From Microscilla marina ATCC 23134 (GTDB lineage Bacteria; Bacteroidota; Bacteroidia; Cytophagales; Microscillaceae), in contig NZ_AAWS01000033.1 in the NCBI RefSeq assembly GCF_000169175.1, positions 1-64,000 on the forward strand: DNA of 64,000 nucleotides, given 5' to 3'. Position 1 is the stretch's first letter; every line of letters begins with the position of its first letter. Of this stretch, positions 8,392-17,890 are shown piece by piece. Below the pieces are notes generated by a model. It did no database searches and was not told the DNA's origin. It worked only from the letters and a program-made list of their open reading frames with translations. A program made the translations under genes and the position numbers.

Positions 8392-8709
8392 TTTTCTTTT
8401 CGGGCTATATGTTATGGCGATTATGTAAAACGATAGCAGGTATTGAATAGCCTAAGTTAAATACTGTATTGAGGCACAAATATACATACTGCTCAATTTT
8501 ACACCTAATTTTTTTACTGAAATTATGTATAACTTAGTACTTTGTATTAAATGGTACTGTGTTATGTTTTGCGAATCTATAGAAGTGTAAGTTTCGGTCA
8601 AAATCCTTTTAATGAGAATTGCGTATTTTATAGAAAAGGTTAAACTATAGTTGAAAATGAGTGACTCACCAATAGAAAAACAATCCAAAACACTTTAGCA
8701 AAACTACAA
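8392..8709. other. Gene-free stretch
   Basis: These 318 bases separate two divergent genes. They contain only an AT-rich open frame on the minus strand (8452-8688) with no protein-like composition. No terminator or repeat was seen; promoters for both neighbours probably lie here. Confidence 0.5.
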
Positions 8710-9510
8710 ATGAGGAAGTCTACCATAGAGCGAGAAGGACGAGTACTTTGGCAAAAGTATGATGCTAGAAGTACACAAAAATTTTGGCAATCTTACAATC
8801 ATTTATTGGCTAAAGCAAAGCAGAACAGAGTTGCCAAGGTGCAGACGTTTAATCCCAAACCTCCCCAAACAATATTATCGCCCTTGCCTAAAAGGCGGAA
8901 AACCCAAGTGACCCAAAAGGTCTTATGGCTGTTTTGCTGTTTTTGGTTGATTGTAGGGTATCTTTGGCTAGTATCTGGTGATACTTATAAAAATTCGGCG
9001 GTGATGCCTCCTGACTTACACTTTGTGCATAGAGTAGGGGACGAAGTCACCCAAGAGAAATGGTTGCGGGCAATGTCTACCCCCGCGCAAAGAACTGATT
9101 TGGACGTTTTTCTTGAACGTAATGATTCTATCCCTCGCGAAGAAGCCATTGATCAATTTATTGCCTCACGTGGTTTGGTAGACTGGAGCCAGTTGCCAAT
9201 CAACATGAGTGTTCATCATCAACAGTTGTATAGATTATTTCAACCAGGTGATACATCCATTGTTTGTAAAGGAAACTTGAGGCAGTATCCTCTTCAGGCC
9301 ATACGGTATGATTATGATACTACCTTTTTTGAGAAGCCGGCAAAACCTTTTTTCAGAGCACGCCTGATATTGATATATAAAAACTACCCTGTATTGGTCA
9401 AACCAGAAGGGTATTACATCAAGACACCTTACCAGAGAAAAGCCCAAAAAGTAGTGAAAGGAGGGGAAAAGTTATTACAAGTCAAATTAATTACTGAGCA
9501 AAAACAATAA
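8710..9510 (+). CDS. Single-pass membrane protein of unknown function
   Basis: The protein has 266 aa. A basic cytoplasmic N-terminal part (1-70, rich in Lys/Gln/Arg) is followed by one membrane helix at about 75-95 (VLWLFCCFWLIVGYLWLVSG) and a larger C-terminal extracytoplasmic domain. That domain has an acidic, helical stretch and a final beta-rich part with many Tyr. No family was recognised. It is not clearly in an operon; downstream is the hairpin that terminates clpC from the other side. Confidence 0.65.
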   Translation: MRKSTIEREGRVLWQKYDARSTQKFWQSYNHLLAKAKQNRVAKVQTFNPKPPQTILSPLPKRRKTQVTQKVLWLFCCFWLIVGYLWLVSGDTYKNSAVMPPDLHFVHRVGDEVTQEKWLRAMSTPAQRTDLDVFLERNDSIPREEAIDQFIASRGLVDWSQLPINMSVHHQQLYRLFQPGDTSIVCKGNLRQYPLQAIRYDYDTTFFEKPAKPFFRARLILIYKNYPVLVKPEGYYIKTPYQRKAQKVVKGGEKLLQVKLITEQKQ

Positions 9511-9535
9511 AAAAACCCGTTCAACAATGAACGGG
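9511..9535 (-). terminator. Terminator of clpC
   Basis: CCCGTTCA and TGAACGGG pair around a 4-nt loop. Read on the minus strand the hairpin is followed by a run of T (complement of the A run at 9509-9515), so it ends clpC transcription. It may also act weakly on the plus strand. Confidence 0.8.
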
Positions 9536-9564
9536 CTTGTATGTTTACTTGAAAGCTGTGTTGT

Positions 9565-12090
9565 TTATTCAGCTTCTGGTTTAGTCTCTTCTGGTTTTTT
9601 TACGGTCAGCGTCAACTCTTCGCCTTCGCCTTTGTAATGCGCCAAAATAGTATCACCTTCGTTTACACCTTTCAGTATTTCTTCTGCTACTGGATCTTCC
9701 AAGTATTTCTGGATGGCACGTGCCAATGGGCGAGCGCCATACTGTGGATCGTATCCTTTGTCAGACAAGAAATCTTTAGCCTCTTCGGTAAGCTCAATTT
9801 TGTACCCCAAAGCTTCTACTCTGGAAAATACTTCTTTAAGCATTACATCAATGATAGAGTGAATGTGCTCACGGTTAAGTGAGTTAAAAATGATTACATC
9901 ATCCAAACGATTCAAGAACTCAGGCGAGAATGCCTTTCTTAAAGCATTTTTGATGGTGCTCTGCATCAATTCGCCTTGGGCTTGCTGACGGGCTTGAGTA
10001 GAGAAACCAACACCTGCACCAAAATCTTTCAAATCACGTACTCCAATGTTTGACGTCATAATAATGATGGTGTTTTTAAAGTCAACTCTGCGACCCAAAC
10101 CATCTGTCAAGATTCCGTCATCTAATACCTGTAATAAAATATTAAACACATCAGGGTGAGCTTTTTCAATCTCATCGAGCAATACTACACTATAAGGCTT
10201 ACGACGAACTTTTTCGGTCAATTGACCACCTTCTTCGTAACCCACATAGCCCGGAGGCGCTCCAACCAAGCGAGATACCGAGAATTTCTCCATATACTCA
10301 CTCATATCTATTCTAATCAGCGAATCTTCTTTGTCAAACAAATAAGTAGCCAATGCCTTGGCAAGCTCTGTTTTACCTACTCCAGTAGGGCCTAAGAAGA
10401 TAAATGTACCAATGGGTTTTTTAGGATCTTTCAATCCTACACGGGTACGTTGAATCGCTTTTACCAGTTTCTGAATGGCTTCGTCCTGTCCAATCACACG
10501 TGCTTCTAGTTTCTCACCCATTTTCAGGATTCGAGCACTCTCTTTTTGTGCAATACGCTGCGTTGGAATACCAGTCATCATACCCACTACTTCGGCTACA
10601 CTGTCTTCGCTTACCTCATAGCGTGTTTTCTTGGTTTCCTCTTCCCAATCTACTTTTGCCTGGTCAAGCTCAGCAATCAAGCGTTTTTCTTTGTCACGCA
10701 GTTGGGCAGCCTCTTCGTATTGTTGGCTTTTCACTACTTGGTTTTTTTCTTTTTTGATATCCTCGATACGTTCTTCGAGATTCAAAATAGTTTCAGGAAC
10801 CTGAATGTTGCTAATGTGTACCCTTGCTCCAGCTTCATCTAGTACATCAATTGCCTTGTCAGGCAAAAAACGATCACTGATGTAGCGATCAGACAATTTC
10901 ACACAAGCAGCTACAGCTTCTTCGGTATAGTATACGTGGTGATGATCCTCGTATTTTTCTTTGATATTATTCAAAATCTCAAGCGTTTCGTCAGGGCTGG
11001 TAGCTTCTACCATTACCATTTGGAAACGACGGGCCAATGCGCCATCTTTTTCGATGTATTGACGGTACTCATCAAGAGTAGTAGCACCAATACATTGAAT
11101 GTCGCCACGAGCCAATGCAGGTTTGAACATGTTAGAGGCATCAAGCGAGCCTGAAGCTCCACCTGCACCTACAATGGTGTGTAGCTCATCAATGAAAAGA
11201 ATTACTTCGGGCGATTTTTCTAACTCGTTCATTACCGCCTTCATTCTTTCTTCAAACTGTCCACGGTATTTGGTACCAGCTACCAACGACGCAAGGTCAA
11301 GCGTAACCACCCTTTTACCAAATAACACACGCGACACTTTCTTTTGAACAATGCGCAAGGCGAGTCCTTCAGCAATGGCTGTTTTACCTACCCCAGGCTC
11401 ACCAATCAAAATAGGGTTGTTCTTTTTGCGGCGGCTCAATATCTGCGCTACGCGCTCAATTTCTTTTTCTCTACCTACAATAGGGTCAAGCTTGTTTTGC
11501 TCGGCAAGTTTGGTCAAGTCGCGACCAAAATTGTCTAGTACAGGTGTTCTTGATTTTTCAGATGATTTCATAGACTCTTTTCCTTGACCACCACCAAACA
11601 TTCGAGAACTATCTTCATCGCCGTCATCGGCATCAGCAGCATCCATTGGGTGGTTAATGCGATACTCAAGGTGTTCTCTCACTAATTCGTAATTAATATC
11701 AAACTTACTTAATATTTGAGTGGCAATGTTATCTTCATCTCTTAAAATAGAGAGCAGTAAATGCTCGGTGCCAATGAGTTGGCTTTTGAAAATTTTTGCT
11801 TCTAAATAAGTGATTTTTAGGACTTTCTCAGATTGACGAGTAAGTGGAATATTGGCTAAATTTTTTACATTATTGGTGGCATTTCCTCTGGTGGCCTGTT
11901 CTACCGAGGCTCTTAGTTCATCTAAAGAAATTCCCAATTTTTTTAATAAATTTATCGCAACTCCTTCTCCCTCTCTGATCATTCCCAAAAGCAAGTGTTC
12001 AGTGCCAATGTAGTCATGACCCAAGCGAAGGGCTTCTTCACGGCTGAGCGATATGACTTCTTTAACTCTGTTAGAGAATTTTGCTTCCAT
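9565..12090 (-). CDS. clpC: ATP-dependent Clp protease ATP-binding subunit ClpC
   Basis: The protein has 841 aa, the usual ClpC length. Order of domains: a double Clp_N repeat (1-150, with two GTEHLLL motifs), AAA+ D1 with Walker A GEPGVGKT near 230, a UVR coiled coil (about 445-480, [16 protein letters not shown]), AAA+ D2 with Walker A GPTGVGKT near 570, and the D2-small C-terminal domain. The UVR segment and the short middle region separate it from ClpB. It unfolds substrates for ClpP in the cytoplasm, in protein quality control and regulated proteolysis. No adaptor or clpP is adjacent. It is monocistronic with its own terminator. Confidence 0.97.
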   Translation of the reverse strand: MEAKFSNRVKEVISLSREEALRLGHDYIGTEHLLLGMIREGEGVAINLLKKLGISLDELRASVEQATRGNATNNVKNLANIPLTRQSEKVLKITYLEAKIFKSQLIGTEHLLLSILRDEDNIATQILSKFDINYELVREHLEYRINHPMDAADADDGDEDSSRMFGGGQGKESMKSSEKSRTPVLDNFGRDLTKLAEQNKLDPIVGREKEIERVAQILSRRKKNNPILIGEPGVGKTAIAEGLALRIVQKKVSRVLFGKRVVTLDLASLVAGTKYRGQFEERMKAVMNELEKSPEVILFIDELHTIVGAGGASGSLDASNMFKPALARGDIQCIGATTLDEYRQYIEKDGALARRFQMVMVEATSPDETLEILNNIKEKYEDHHHVYYTEEAVAACVKLSDRYISDRFLPDKAIDVLDEAGARVHISNIQVPETILNLEERIEDIKKEKNQVVKSQQYEEAAQLRDKEKRLIAELDQAKVDWEEETKKTRYEVSEDSVAEVVGMMTGIPTQRIAQKESARILKMGEKLEARVIGQDEAIQKLVKAIQRTRVGLKDPKKPIGTFIFLGPTGVGKTELAKALATYLFDKEDSLIRIDMSEYMEKFSVSRLVGAPPGYVGYEEGGQLTEKVRRKPYSVVLLDEIEKAHPDVFNILLQVLDDGILTDGLGRRVDFKNTIIIMTSNIGVRDLKDFGAGVGFSTQARQQAQGELMQSTIKNALRKAFSPEFLNRLDDVIIFNSLNREHIHSIIDVMLKEVFSRVEALGYKIELTEEAKDFLSDKGYDPQYGARPLARAIQKYLEDPVAEEILKGVNEGDTILAHYKGEGEELTLTVKKPEETKPEAE

Positions 12091-12135
12091 AATTCAGAGA
12101 ATAATATTTTAAATTTAGTTTTCCCAACTACCATT

Positions 12136-12288
12136 ATGATAGTTGATTTATGTTGTATTGTACTTACTTCTTTTCCGAATAAATTTCCAACAAACCAATA
12201 CTTTGATTTAGTAGGAGGATTGATAGCGGCATTTGCAATTTTTGTCTATTTAGCTAAAGCTTACAAAATGAAGAGTACTTTAAATTAA
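12136..12288 (+). CDS. Possible 50-aa membrane peptide
   Basis: A 50-codon ORF with an ATG start lies divergent to clpC. Residues about 23-43 (YFDLVGGLIAAFAIFVYLAK) make one good membrane helix with a basic end. No homolog is recognised and no promoter or RBS supports it. The stop codon touches the left end of a palindromic element (12289-12438), so the ORF could be accidental. Confidence 0.35.
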   Translation: MIVDLCCIVLTSFPNKFPTNQYFDLVGGLIAAFAIFVYLAKAYKMKSTLN

Positions 12289-12438
12289 GAGTTTGTTTAA
12301 ATTTCCGTATCTAGAGCAATTTTTAATGAGTTTTGTACTCAGGTATGTTAAAGCAAAGCTGTAAGCTTGGTTTAACAACATAATAGAGTGAAAATCACGA
12401 AAAGTACCTGTTATTAGATAAATTTTAAACAAACCCTC
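12289..12438. mobile_element. MITE-like palindromic element
   Basis: The 150-bp intergenic block starts with GAGTTTGTTTAAATTT and ends with AAATTTTAAACAAACCCTC, near-perfect terminal inverted repeats. It has no coding potential. It could be a small non-autonomous transposon or a structured intergenic repeat. Confidence 0.35.
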
Positions 12439-12540
12439 ATGAACTTGTTTCTAAACAAATGAATTGGTTGTTTTATCTGTTTTTCATTAAGTCATATTCA
12501 AACTGTATTTTACTACATACGATGTTTAGTTGTTACTGGT

Positions 12541-13206
12541 TTATTCCGGTGCTGTATCTGGTTGCATTTCCAAGGTTTTTTGTAATATGAAACCAGCATT
12601 GGGACCTTCACAAAACAAGAGGTCTAAAACACTTAGATTGGGCACAAACTGTTTGCCAAACACCTGAGCGTAATTAAAAGTGCCATACTGTCCGTCAGGT
12701 TGGAACCCTTTTTTGGGGTGAATGGCAGAACGACCCTCTCGAAAGCCTTCTGTATGGTTTAAATTTATATAATTATTAGATAAATCAAAACTTTCTGGCA
12801 TTTTTAATAATTTGAGACACTTTGTCAGCAATTCAAGGTTTAGATCTACCAGGTAGCAGGGTTTTTTGTGCAATATGTTGTGAAAATCATCGGCAAAATA
12901 TTCATAAAAAGGAGCCTTGCCATAAGCTGAGCTTATAGAGCGCCAATGCTGCACCAACCATTTTTGATCATAGTCTATTTGTAGGTCTTTATACAACTGT
13001 TTTCGGTTGCCCTTGACTACAGGAACAGATAAACACGCTACTTTGTTGGCTAACATGATATAACATCGGTTTCGATAGCTTTGTTTTTCGTAATTTTCGT
13101 GTATGTCAATACATACCTTAGGGTATTTGAGCCACTGAACAAAATAAGCTATACAGGGAAAATACTGTAGGTCGAGTACGAGAGTATCTTGATTTTTCTG
13201 TGTCAT
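12541..13206 (-). CDS. WbqC family protein
   Basis: The protein has 221 aa. The WbqC-like pattern is visible: LDLQYFPCIAYFVQWLKYP near the N-terminus, ENYEKQSYRNRCYIM, then LSVPVVKG and WLVQHWRSISSAYGKAPFY. The family is widespread in Bacteroidota and was first noted in O-antigen loci; it is presumed to act in cell-surface polysaccharide synthesis, but the reaction is not established. It lies 10 nt after the exonuclease gene and is probably cotranscribed with it, which gives no obvious functional clue. Confidence 0.88.
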   Translation of the reverse strand: MTQKNQDTLVLDLQYFPCIAYFVQWLKYPKVCIDIHENYEKQSYRNRCYIMLANKVACLSVPVVKGNRKQLYKDLQIDYDQKWLVQHWRSISSAYGKAPFYEYFADDFHNILHKKPCYLVDLNLELLTKCLKLLKMPESFDLSNNYINLNHTEGFREGRSAIHPKKGFQPDGQYGTFNYAQVFGKQFVPNLSVLDLLFCEGPNAGFILQKTLEMQPDTAPE

Positions 13207-13216
13207 TGTTACATTG

Positions 13217-13774
13217 TCAATTGTTTGGGGGCATAGTCCAGAAATCCTGATAGATCAAAAAAATGTCAGCAATATTTTTAGCATCATCAATGCCCCGGTG
13301 ATGAGTCCCCGAAAGGAACAACCCCTCTTTTTGTAATGCTTTTTTCATGCCAATGGGTCGCCGCATATTTTTAATATCAGCGTATTGGTGTTTAAGGCTA
13401 ATATGTGAGGCCAGCCATTGAGTAGGCAAGTTGTGTAAAAGACAGTCGTTTTTAAATTGCACCCGGTCATAATATCCCCACGAACACAACACATATTGAT
13501 CTCCATTGGCACAGTTGTTTATCCATTGTTGAAAATCGTCAAGTGCTTCTGGAAACAATGGAGCATCATCTACCATTTCTTGAGTAATAGACGTAAGTTG
13601 GGTACAAAATTCTGATAATACTGGGTGAGTGACAGGCTTTACAAAAGTATCAAATTCATCTACCCATTTGCCCTCATTGCCAATACATACAGCGCCTATT
13701 TCTATGGTTTCATTGGCGCGATTTTCTCGTGTTTCCCAACAGGTAGCTTCTAGGTCAACAATGACATATACCAT
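13217..13774 (-). CDS. DEDDh 3'-5' exonuclease (ERI-1/KapD type)
   Basis: The protein has 185 aa. The first exonuclease motif is VIVDLEATCWE at 4-14, which supplies the catalytic Asp and Glu. Further motifs are LTSITQEMVDDAP, a middle VLCSWGYYDRVQFKND and a C-terminal HHRGIDDAKNIADIF that carries the final His and Asp. The DLEATCWE form is typical of the ERI-1/KapD branch rather than DnaQ. Such enzymes trim 3' ends of RNA or DNA. It is the first gene of a probable two-gene transcript with the WbqC protein. Confidence 0.88.
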   Translation of the reverse strand: MVYVIVDLEATCWETRENRANETIEIGAVCIGNEGKWVDEFDTFVKPVTHPVLSEFCTQLTSITQEMVDDAPLFPEALDDFQQWINNCANGDQYVLCSWGYYDRVQFKNDCLLHNLPTQWLASHISLKHQYADIKNMRRPIGMKKALQKEGLFLSGTHHRGIDDAKNIADIFLIYQDFWTMPPNN

Positions 13775-13949
13775 ATCGCTTTTGCTTGTTTCTTGGTGTA
13801 AAATAAAGCGAAATATAAGCTAAAAAAATGAATATACCTTTGAGAAAGTATGTTTACAAACAACATTATGTGTAATTTTGATCGCTCATACCCTGCACGT
13901 TTTTAGTGCAAGGCTTTTGTATAAACCAGAGTTGTAATAAGAGAGAGAT

Positions 13950-14834
13950 ATGTTGTTGATAAGGTTGTTTGCCCTGTGGCCTTTTTGGGTACTGTACCTG
14001 TGGGCCGATTTTATAGGTTGGCTGGCTTTTAGTGTGATAGGCTACCGCAAAGCAGTAGTAATTGATAATCTGAAAAAATCTTTTCCTGAGAAATCAGACA
14101 AAGAAATTAAGGAAATTGCCCGAAGGTTTTACCGCAACCTAGGCGATATTATAGTAGAAAGCCTGAAGGTGGTAGGGTTGAGCGAACGACAGCTGCAAAA
14201 GCGAGTGAGTTACAAAGATTACCATATCCTGGAAGAGCGGCTTAAGAGTGGCACTTCGGTAATTGTAATGACGCCACACAGTGGCAACTGGGAGTGGTTG
14301 TTGTTGGCTTGTTCTTATTTGCTGGTGAAGTCGGGCTTTGGAGTAGATGCAGTGTATAGCCCTTTGAGCAACCAGTTTTTTGACCGTTTGATGATTAAGA
14401 TTCGGAGTAAGTTTGGGGCAGACCCAACACCTATGAATATGGTGTTACGAAATGTAATCAAGAATAAAGGTAAAGCCAGGGTAGTGGCTATGGTGGCCGA
14501 CCAACGCCCTTTGCCCAATGAATCAAATTACTGGACAGAGTTTTTGCACCAAGAGACGGCTTTTTTTATCGGTTCAGAGCGCATTGCCCGTAAGGTAAAG
14601 TTTCCGGTAGTATATACCAGTATTCGCCGGTTAAAGCGAGGGTATTATGAGGTAAGCTTTCAAGCGCTTGCCGACCCTCCTTATGACAAGCCTGCTTCGG
14701 CAGAAGACATGCCCATTATTGAGCGATTTGCCCATTTGGTAGAGCAAGACATCAAAGCTTGTCCTGATCAGTGGCTATGGTCACACAAACGTTGGAAGCA
14801 CAAGCGTCCTCAGAAATCAACCATGGAGAATTAG
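13950..14834 (+). CDS. Lipid A lauroyl/myristoyl acyltransferase-like protein (LpxL/HtrB family)
   Basis: The protein has 294 aa. An N-terminal hydrophobic helix anchors it to the inner membrane. FYRNLGDIIVESLKVVGLS and the catalytic HX4E motif in TPHSGNWEWLL near residue 110 identify the LpxL/HtrB lysophospholipid-acyltransferase family; MVADQRPLPNE and a region of basic residues follow. It should add a secondary acyl chain to lipid A in the inner-membrane inner leaflet. A purine-rich GAGAGAGA sequence directly precedes the ATG, unusual here because most genes lack any Shine-Dalgarno. Confidence 0.92.
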   Translation: MLLIRLFALWPFWVLYLWADFIGWLAFSVIGYRKAVVIDNLKKSFPEKSDKEIKEIARRFYRNLGDIIVESLKVVGLSERQLQKRVSYKDYHILEERLKSGTSVIVMTPHSGNWEWLLLACSYLLVKSGFGVDAVYSPLSNQFFDRLMIKIRSKFGADPTPMNMVLRNVIKNKGKARVVAMVADQRPLPNESNYWTEFLHQETAFFIGSERIARKVKFPVVYTSIRRLKRGYYEVSFQALADPPYDKPASAEDMPIIERFAHLVEQDIKACPDQWLWSHKRWKHKRPQKSTMEN

Positions 14835-14846
14835 ATATACTCTTAA

Positions 14847-14979
14847 CTGAAGTTACGCAGACCTACTTATTTTGATGGTTATATGGCTTTATTGCTCAAT
14901 GGTTGGGCTACGCATTGCGCAACAATATAGCCATTCAACAATAGAAACAGGTGACCTTCAGAAAACTGCGTAACTTGAG
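14847..14979. mobile_element. MITE-like element with 14-bp terminal inverted repeats
   Basis: The 133-bp block begins with CTGAAGTTACGCAG (14847-14860) and ends with CTGCGTAACTTGAG (14966-14979), inverted repeats matching at 13 of 14 positions. Inner arms ATGGCTTTATTGCTC (from 14883) and CAACAATATAGCCAT (to 14934) also pair imperfectly. It encodes nothing and lies directly after the acyltransferase gene. Confidence 0.45.
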
Positions 14980-14991
14980 CCCTTAAGTGAA

Positions 14992-15020
14992 AACAATCAG
15001 GCATTTTTGCCTGATTGTTT
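14992..15020. terminator. Terminator between convergent genes
   Basis: AACAATCAGGCA and TGCCTGATTGTT form a perfect 12-bp stem around TTTT, with T or A runs on either side. It can end both the acyltransferase transcript and the leftward STAS-like gene. Confidence 0.85.
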
Positions 15021-15037
15021 GGGAATATGGGTGCGTG

Positions 15038-15445
15038 TTATACCAGTTCGACTTTAAACTCCTTGAGCCACTCTTTGGCGCGTTCAAGGTTATGAAAATA
15101 TTGTACAGTAAACTTGCCGTTTTCCATTTTGTTAACAATGTTTTTTACGGCTACTTCATTGAATATATTCTCTGACTCCACCACTGCCGATGTACGGTAA
15201 CCCGCAGCATAAGCTTGTGGAAACCACTCTTCATTCATCCATTTCTGATCTTCTAACGATACCAGTTTAGCTTGGCTATTGTTAGCAATCATTTTGCTGG
15301 CTTTTTTTTCTTTAAGTAGTGAAAGTGCAGCATTACAGGCTTCACGAAACTTTTCTCCGGTTACAAATCCAGACCAGTCTAGCTGTATACAGGGTATATC
15401 GGCATGGTATGAGATTTTACACCATTTTTTATCATAGTAAAGCAT
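15038..15445 (-). CDS. STAS/SpoIIAA-like protein
   Basis: The protein has 135 aa, soluble, without signal peptide. The pattern (short beta strands, then IPCIQLDWSGFVTGEKFREACNAAL, SKMIANNSQAKLVSLEDQKWM, AVVESENIFNEVAVKNIVNK and YFHNLERAKEWL) is that of the small SpoIIAA/STAS-like proteins abundant in Cytophagales. These lack the phosphorylated Ser of anti-sigma antagonists and have no defined role; regulatory protein binding is a reasonable guess. It is monocistronic, ending at the strong terminator at 14992-15020. Confidence 0.65.
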   Translation of the reverse strand: MLYYDKKWCKISYHADIPCIQLDWSGFVTGEKFREACNAALSLLKEKKASKMIANNSQAKLVSLEDQKWMNEEWFPQAYAAGYRTSAVVESENIFNEVAVKNIVNKMENGKFTVQYFHNLERAKEWLKEFKVELV

Positions 15446-15604
15446 AATTAATTGTTTTTTAATGGTTGTTAAGTAAAAATATAGGTATAGTTAAATATAA
15501 CTGAATCAAGAAAAGATTACAAGTATAGGTAAGGGTTAAAATTACGCTTTTTGCTATTTGTAATCAACTTCACGATTGTGTAGTACAAACATTGTTTGCA
15601 TGAG

Positions 15605-16639
15605 CTAATTGGGAGAGAGGGCAACTTCCCGTGGTTTTTTGAGTGTAGCCACTGCATCACGGTAACCTTGCCTTACTCTAAAGTCCATTGCTTGCTCACT
15701 AAAATCGTCTGTACCTATCACCCCCTCAGCACGGTATTCTAACACAAGGGGAGGGTTAATTTTTTTGTGATTCAACAATTTTTGGTAGACCTTATTTTCC
15801 CTTACTTTGCTGTCTTTGTTTAGGTCTTTGTCTATTTCCTTGATCAGGTCAATACAATCGTTCATTTGCTCAAACATTTTTTTGTCAAGGTTAAGCTTTC
15901 CAGCAAAAATAATCTCTTTGATTCGCTCTGTTACTTCGTTGATATTGGAGGGCATTTGGGCGTTTTTTCTAAACAAACTCACCACTATTAATTCCCTTTC
16001 GGTGATAGCTTCACCATTTTCGCTCTCTAGTGCTTCCAAATGATTAATTGCCGGACTTAATGGCATATTGGCATAAAGCCCCCCATCCCAATAGTAACCC
16101 TGGTCTATTTTTACTGCCGGAAAATTGGGTGGAATACTCATGCTGGCAATGATCTTATCGATGGTGAGGCCTTCTTCACTTTTGTTTGAAAACCTCTCCA
16201 GTTGCCCCGACTCCACATTGACTGTTTCTATGATTAAAGTACTGGGGTGGGTGTTTAATTGGTCAAAGTCTATGATTTCGTCCAACAGCTTACAAAAAGG
16301 ACTGATGTCGTAAATGCTTTGGGCAGTCAGTGGCGAGAACATCAATGCGGGATTGATAAAATACATATTAGGGTTGCCAAATTTTGAGATAGAACTGCGC
16401 CACTTTGGTGGAATAAAAGAAGAGGAAGGAGTTTTGAGTGTATCCCATAACTTTTCAAGCGACTTTACTGGCCCCAGTTTGCCGCCAAGCATCACGGCTC
16501 CGTTGATAGCCCCTATAGATACTCCTGTGATGATACTTGGATTAAAATTTTTGTCTTTTTCGTAAAAACCTTTAATAACACCATATTGGTAGGCACCAAG
16601 GGCACCCCCACCTTGCAGGATTAATGCTGTTTTTTTCAT
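15605..16639 (-). CDS. Patatin-like phospholipase
   Basis: The protein has 344 aa. The oxyanion loop LILQGGGALGAYQYG is at 6-20, the nucleophile elbow GVSIG at about 39-43 holds the catalytic Ser, and the catalytic Asp is in YWDGGLYANMP near 170-180. This Ser-Asp dyad hydrolyses acyl esters of membrane lipids. No signal peptide is present, so it acts in the cytoplasm or is released by another route. The length agrees with small bacterial patatins of the RssA/NTE type. It is flanked by unrelated genes on both sides. Confidence 0.93.
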   Translation of the reverse strand: MKKTALILQGGGALGAYQYGVIKGFYEKDKNFNPSIITGVSIGAINGAVMLGGKLGPVKSLEKLWDTLKTPSSSFIPPKWRSSISKFGNPNMYFINPALMFSPLTAQSIYDISPFCKLLDEIIDFDQLNTHPSTLIIETVNVESGQLERFSNKSEEGLTIDKIIASMSIPPNFPAVKIDQGYYWDGGLYANMPLSPAINHLEALESENGEAITERELIVVSLFRKNAQMPSNINEVTERIKEIIFAGKLNLDKKMFEQMNDCIDLIKEIDKDLNKDSKVRENKVYQKLLNHKKINPPLVLEYRAEGVIGTDDFSEQAMDFRVRQGYRDAVATLKKPREVALSPN

Positions 16640-16990
16640 TATAGATAGATTTTAAAGTATGATAAACTGAATTGGTTGTGTCATTGTAACAGGCGTAAGA
16701 GGCGAACGCCACAGGTAAGATTTTGTAAAAGCATGGCTTTTGTGAAAGTTGTGATAATAAGATAAGAACATAGCTATAATTTTGAAAAAAATACTTATTT
16801 GACGATTGAAAACGCTGGTTGATTTTGTACTACTTTTATACACCATAGAGTATACAGCTTATACTGATAAATGGTGCCTTGTGTTGCTTAATTTAAAACT
16901 TGTCCTTTGTGCAATACAACAAAAAACACCAATGTTTGGTTTAGATGTGCCAAAAATTAGTGTTTTTTGCGAGTGTTTAAAACCTAAATG
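16640..16990. other. Gene-free stretch
   Basis: These 351 bases contain only short AT-rich open frames in both directions with no signal peptide, motif or start context. No hairpin or repeat stood out. Confidence 0.5.
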
Positions 16991-17620
16991 TTATATAAAC
17001 TGCATGATATCTCCTGCCCCCTGACGAAGCACCGTTACATTATCGTCGCTGCAATCTATAATGGTAGAGCCCACGTTGCTGCCATTGCCTCCGTCAATCA
17101 CCAGGTCTACCTTGTGTTTGTATTGTTCATAAATATCCTCAGGGTCGGTCAGGTACTTTACTACTTCGTCTTCGGCAAGTACCGAACTCGTGATAATGGG
17201 GTTGCCTAGTTCCTTTACAATCAGGCGGGCAATATTGTTATCAGGAATACGTATTCCTACGTTTTTTTTGCTGATATTTAAAATTTTGGGTACCCGGCTA
17301 CTGGTTTCAAGTATAAAAGTATAAGGACCAGGCAAGGCTTTTTTCATAAGCTTAAAAGTAGCATTTCCTATACGGGCATACTCGGCAATGTGGCTGAGGT
17401 CATTGCATATAAATGATAGGTTTTTGCGTTTCTTAGGGTTGATTTTTTTTATTTGACAAATTTTTTCCACTGCTTTTTGATTGTGAATATCACACCCCAA
17501 CCCATATACAGTGTCAGTAGGGTAAATAATCACCCCACCACTGCGTAAGCATTCTACTACCTGGCTTATTTTACGCATTTCGGGGTTGTCAGGGTGAGTT
17601 TTAAAAAGTGTTGCTATCAT
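16991..17620 (-). CDS. Sua5/YciO/YrdC family protein
   Basis: The protein has 209 aa. The YrdC-fold signature is present: GGVIIYPTDTVYGLGCDI (30-47), IKKINPKKRKNLSFIC with the basic KxR-type site, ALPGPYTFILET and VGIRIPDN, then GNPIITSSVL. Proteins with only this domain are either threonylcarbamoyl-AMP synthases for the tRNA t6A modification (TsaC/Sua5) or YciO-like relatives with uncertain role. The spacing of the KKR motif seems closer to YciO to me, so the substrate is left open. It stands alone between two intergenic regions. Confidence 0.88.
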   Translation of the reverse strand: MIATLFKTHPDNPEMRKISQVVECLRSGGVIIYPTDTVYGLGCDIHNQKAVEKICQIKKINPKKRKNLSFICNDLSHIAEYARIGNATFKLMKKALPGPYTFILETSSRVPKILNISKKNVGIRIPDNNIARLIVKELGNPIITSSVLAEDEVVKYLTDPEDIYEQYKHKVDLVIDGGNGSNVGSTIIDCSDDNVTVLRQGAGDIMQFI

Positions 17621-17890
17621 AGGGCTACAATTTTTGAGGGTTGTTAAATTCGCTTTTGATCTGTTTCTGAACCCTTCATGCTTTTACCTTAGGGCAAAAA
17701 AACAGGGGTTTTGTCATCCATAAGAAAGCGCAAGATGGGTTTATTTTTTGAATCAGGCATAAAATTAAAAATATTGCTTTTTTTTTAAAGTGTAAAGTTT
17801 TTGTTTGCAAAACATTTTGAACTGTAAAGTGCCATAGCCGAATAAAGTTTGTATTTTTCGGGGCGAAAACTAAGTCTTTTGTTTGTTATT

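Noticed and set aside
8452-8688. 78-aa minus-strand open frame
   Set aside because: AT-rich intergenic sequence with no motif or signal peptide, biased to Ile/Tyr/Ser.
13890-13920. Weak hairpin (CCTGCAC...GTGCAAGG) before the acyltransferase gene
   Set aside because: The stem is short and imperfect, and no upstream plus-strand transcript needs a terminator there.
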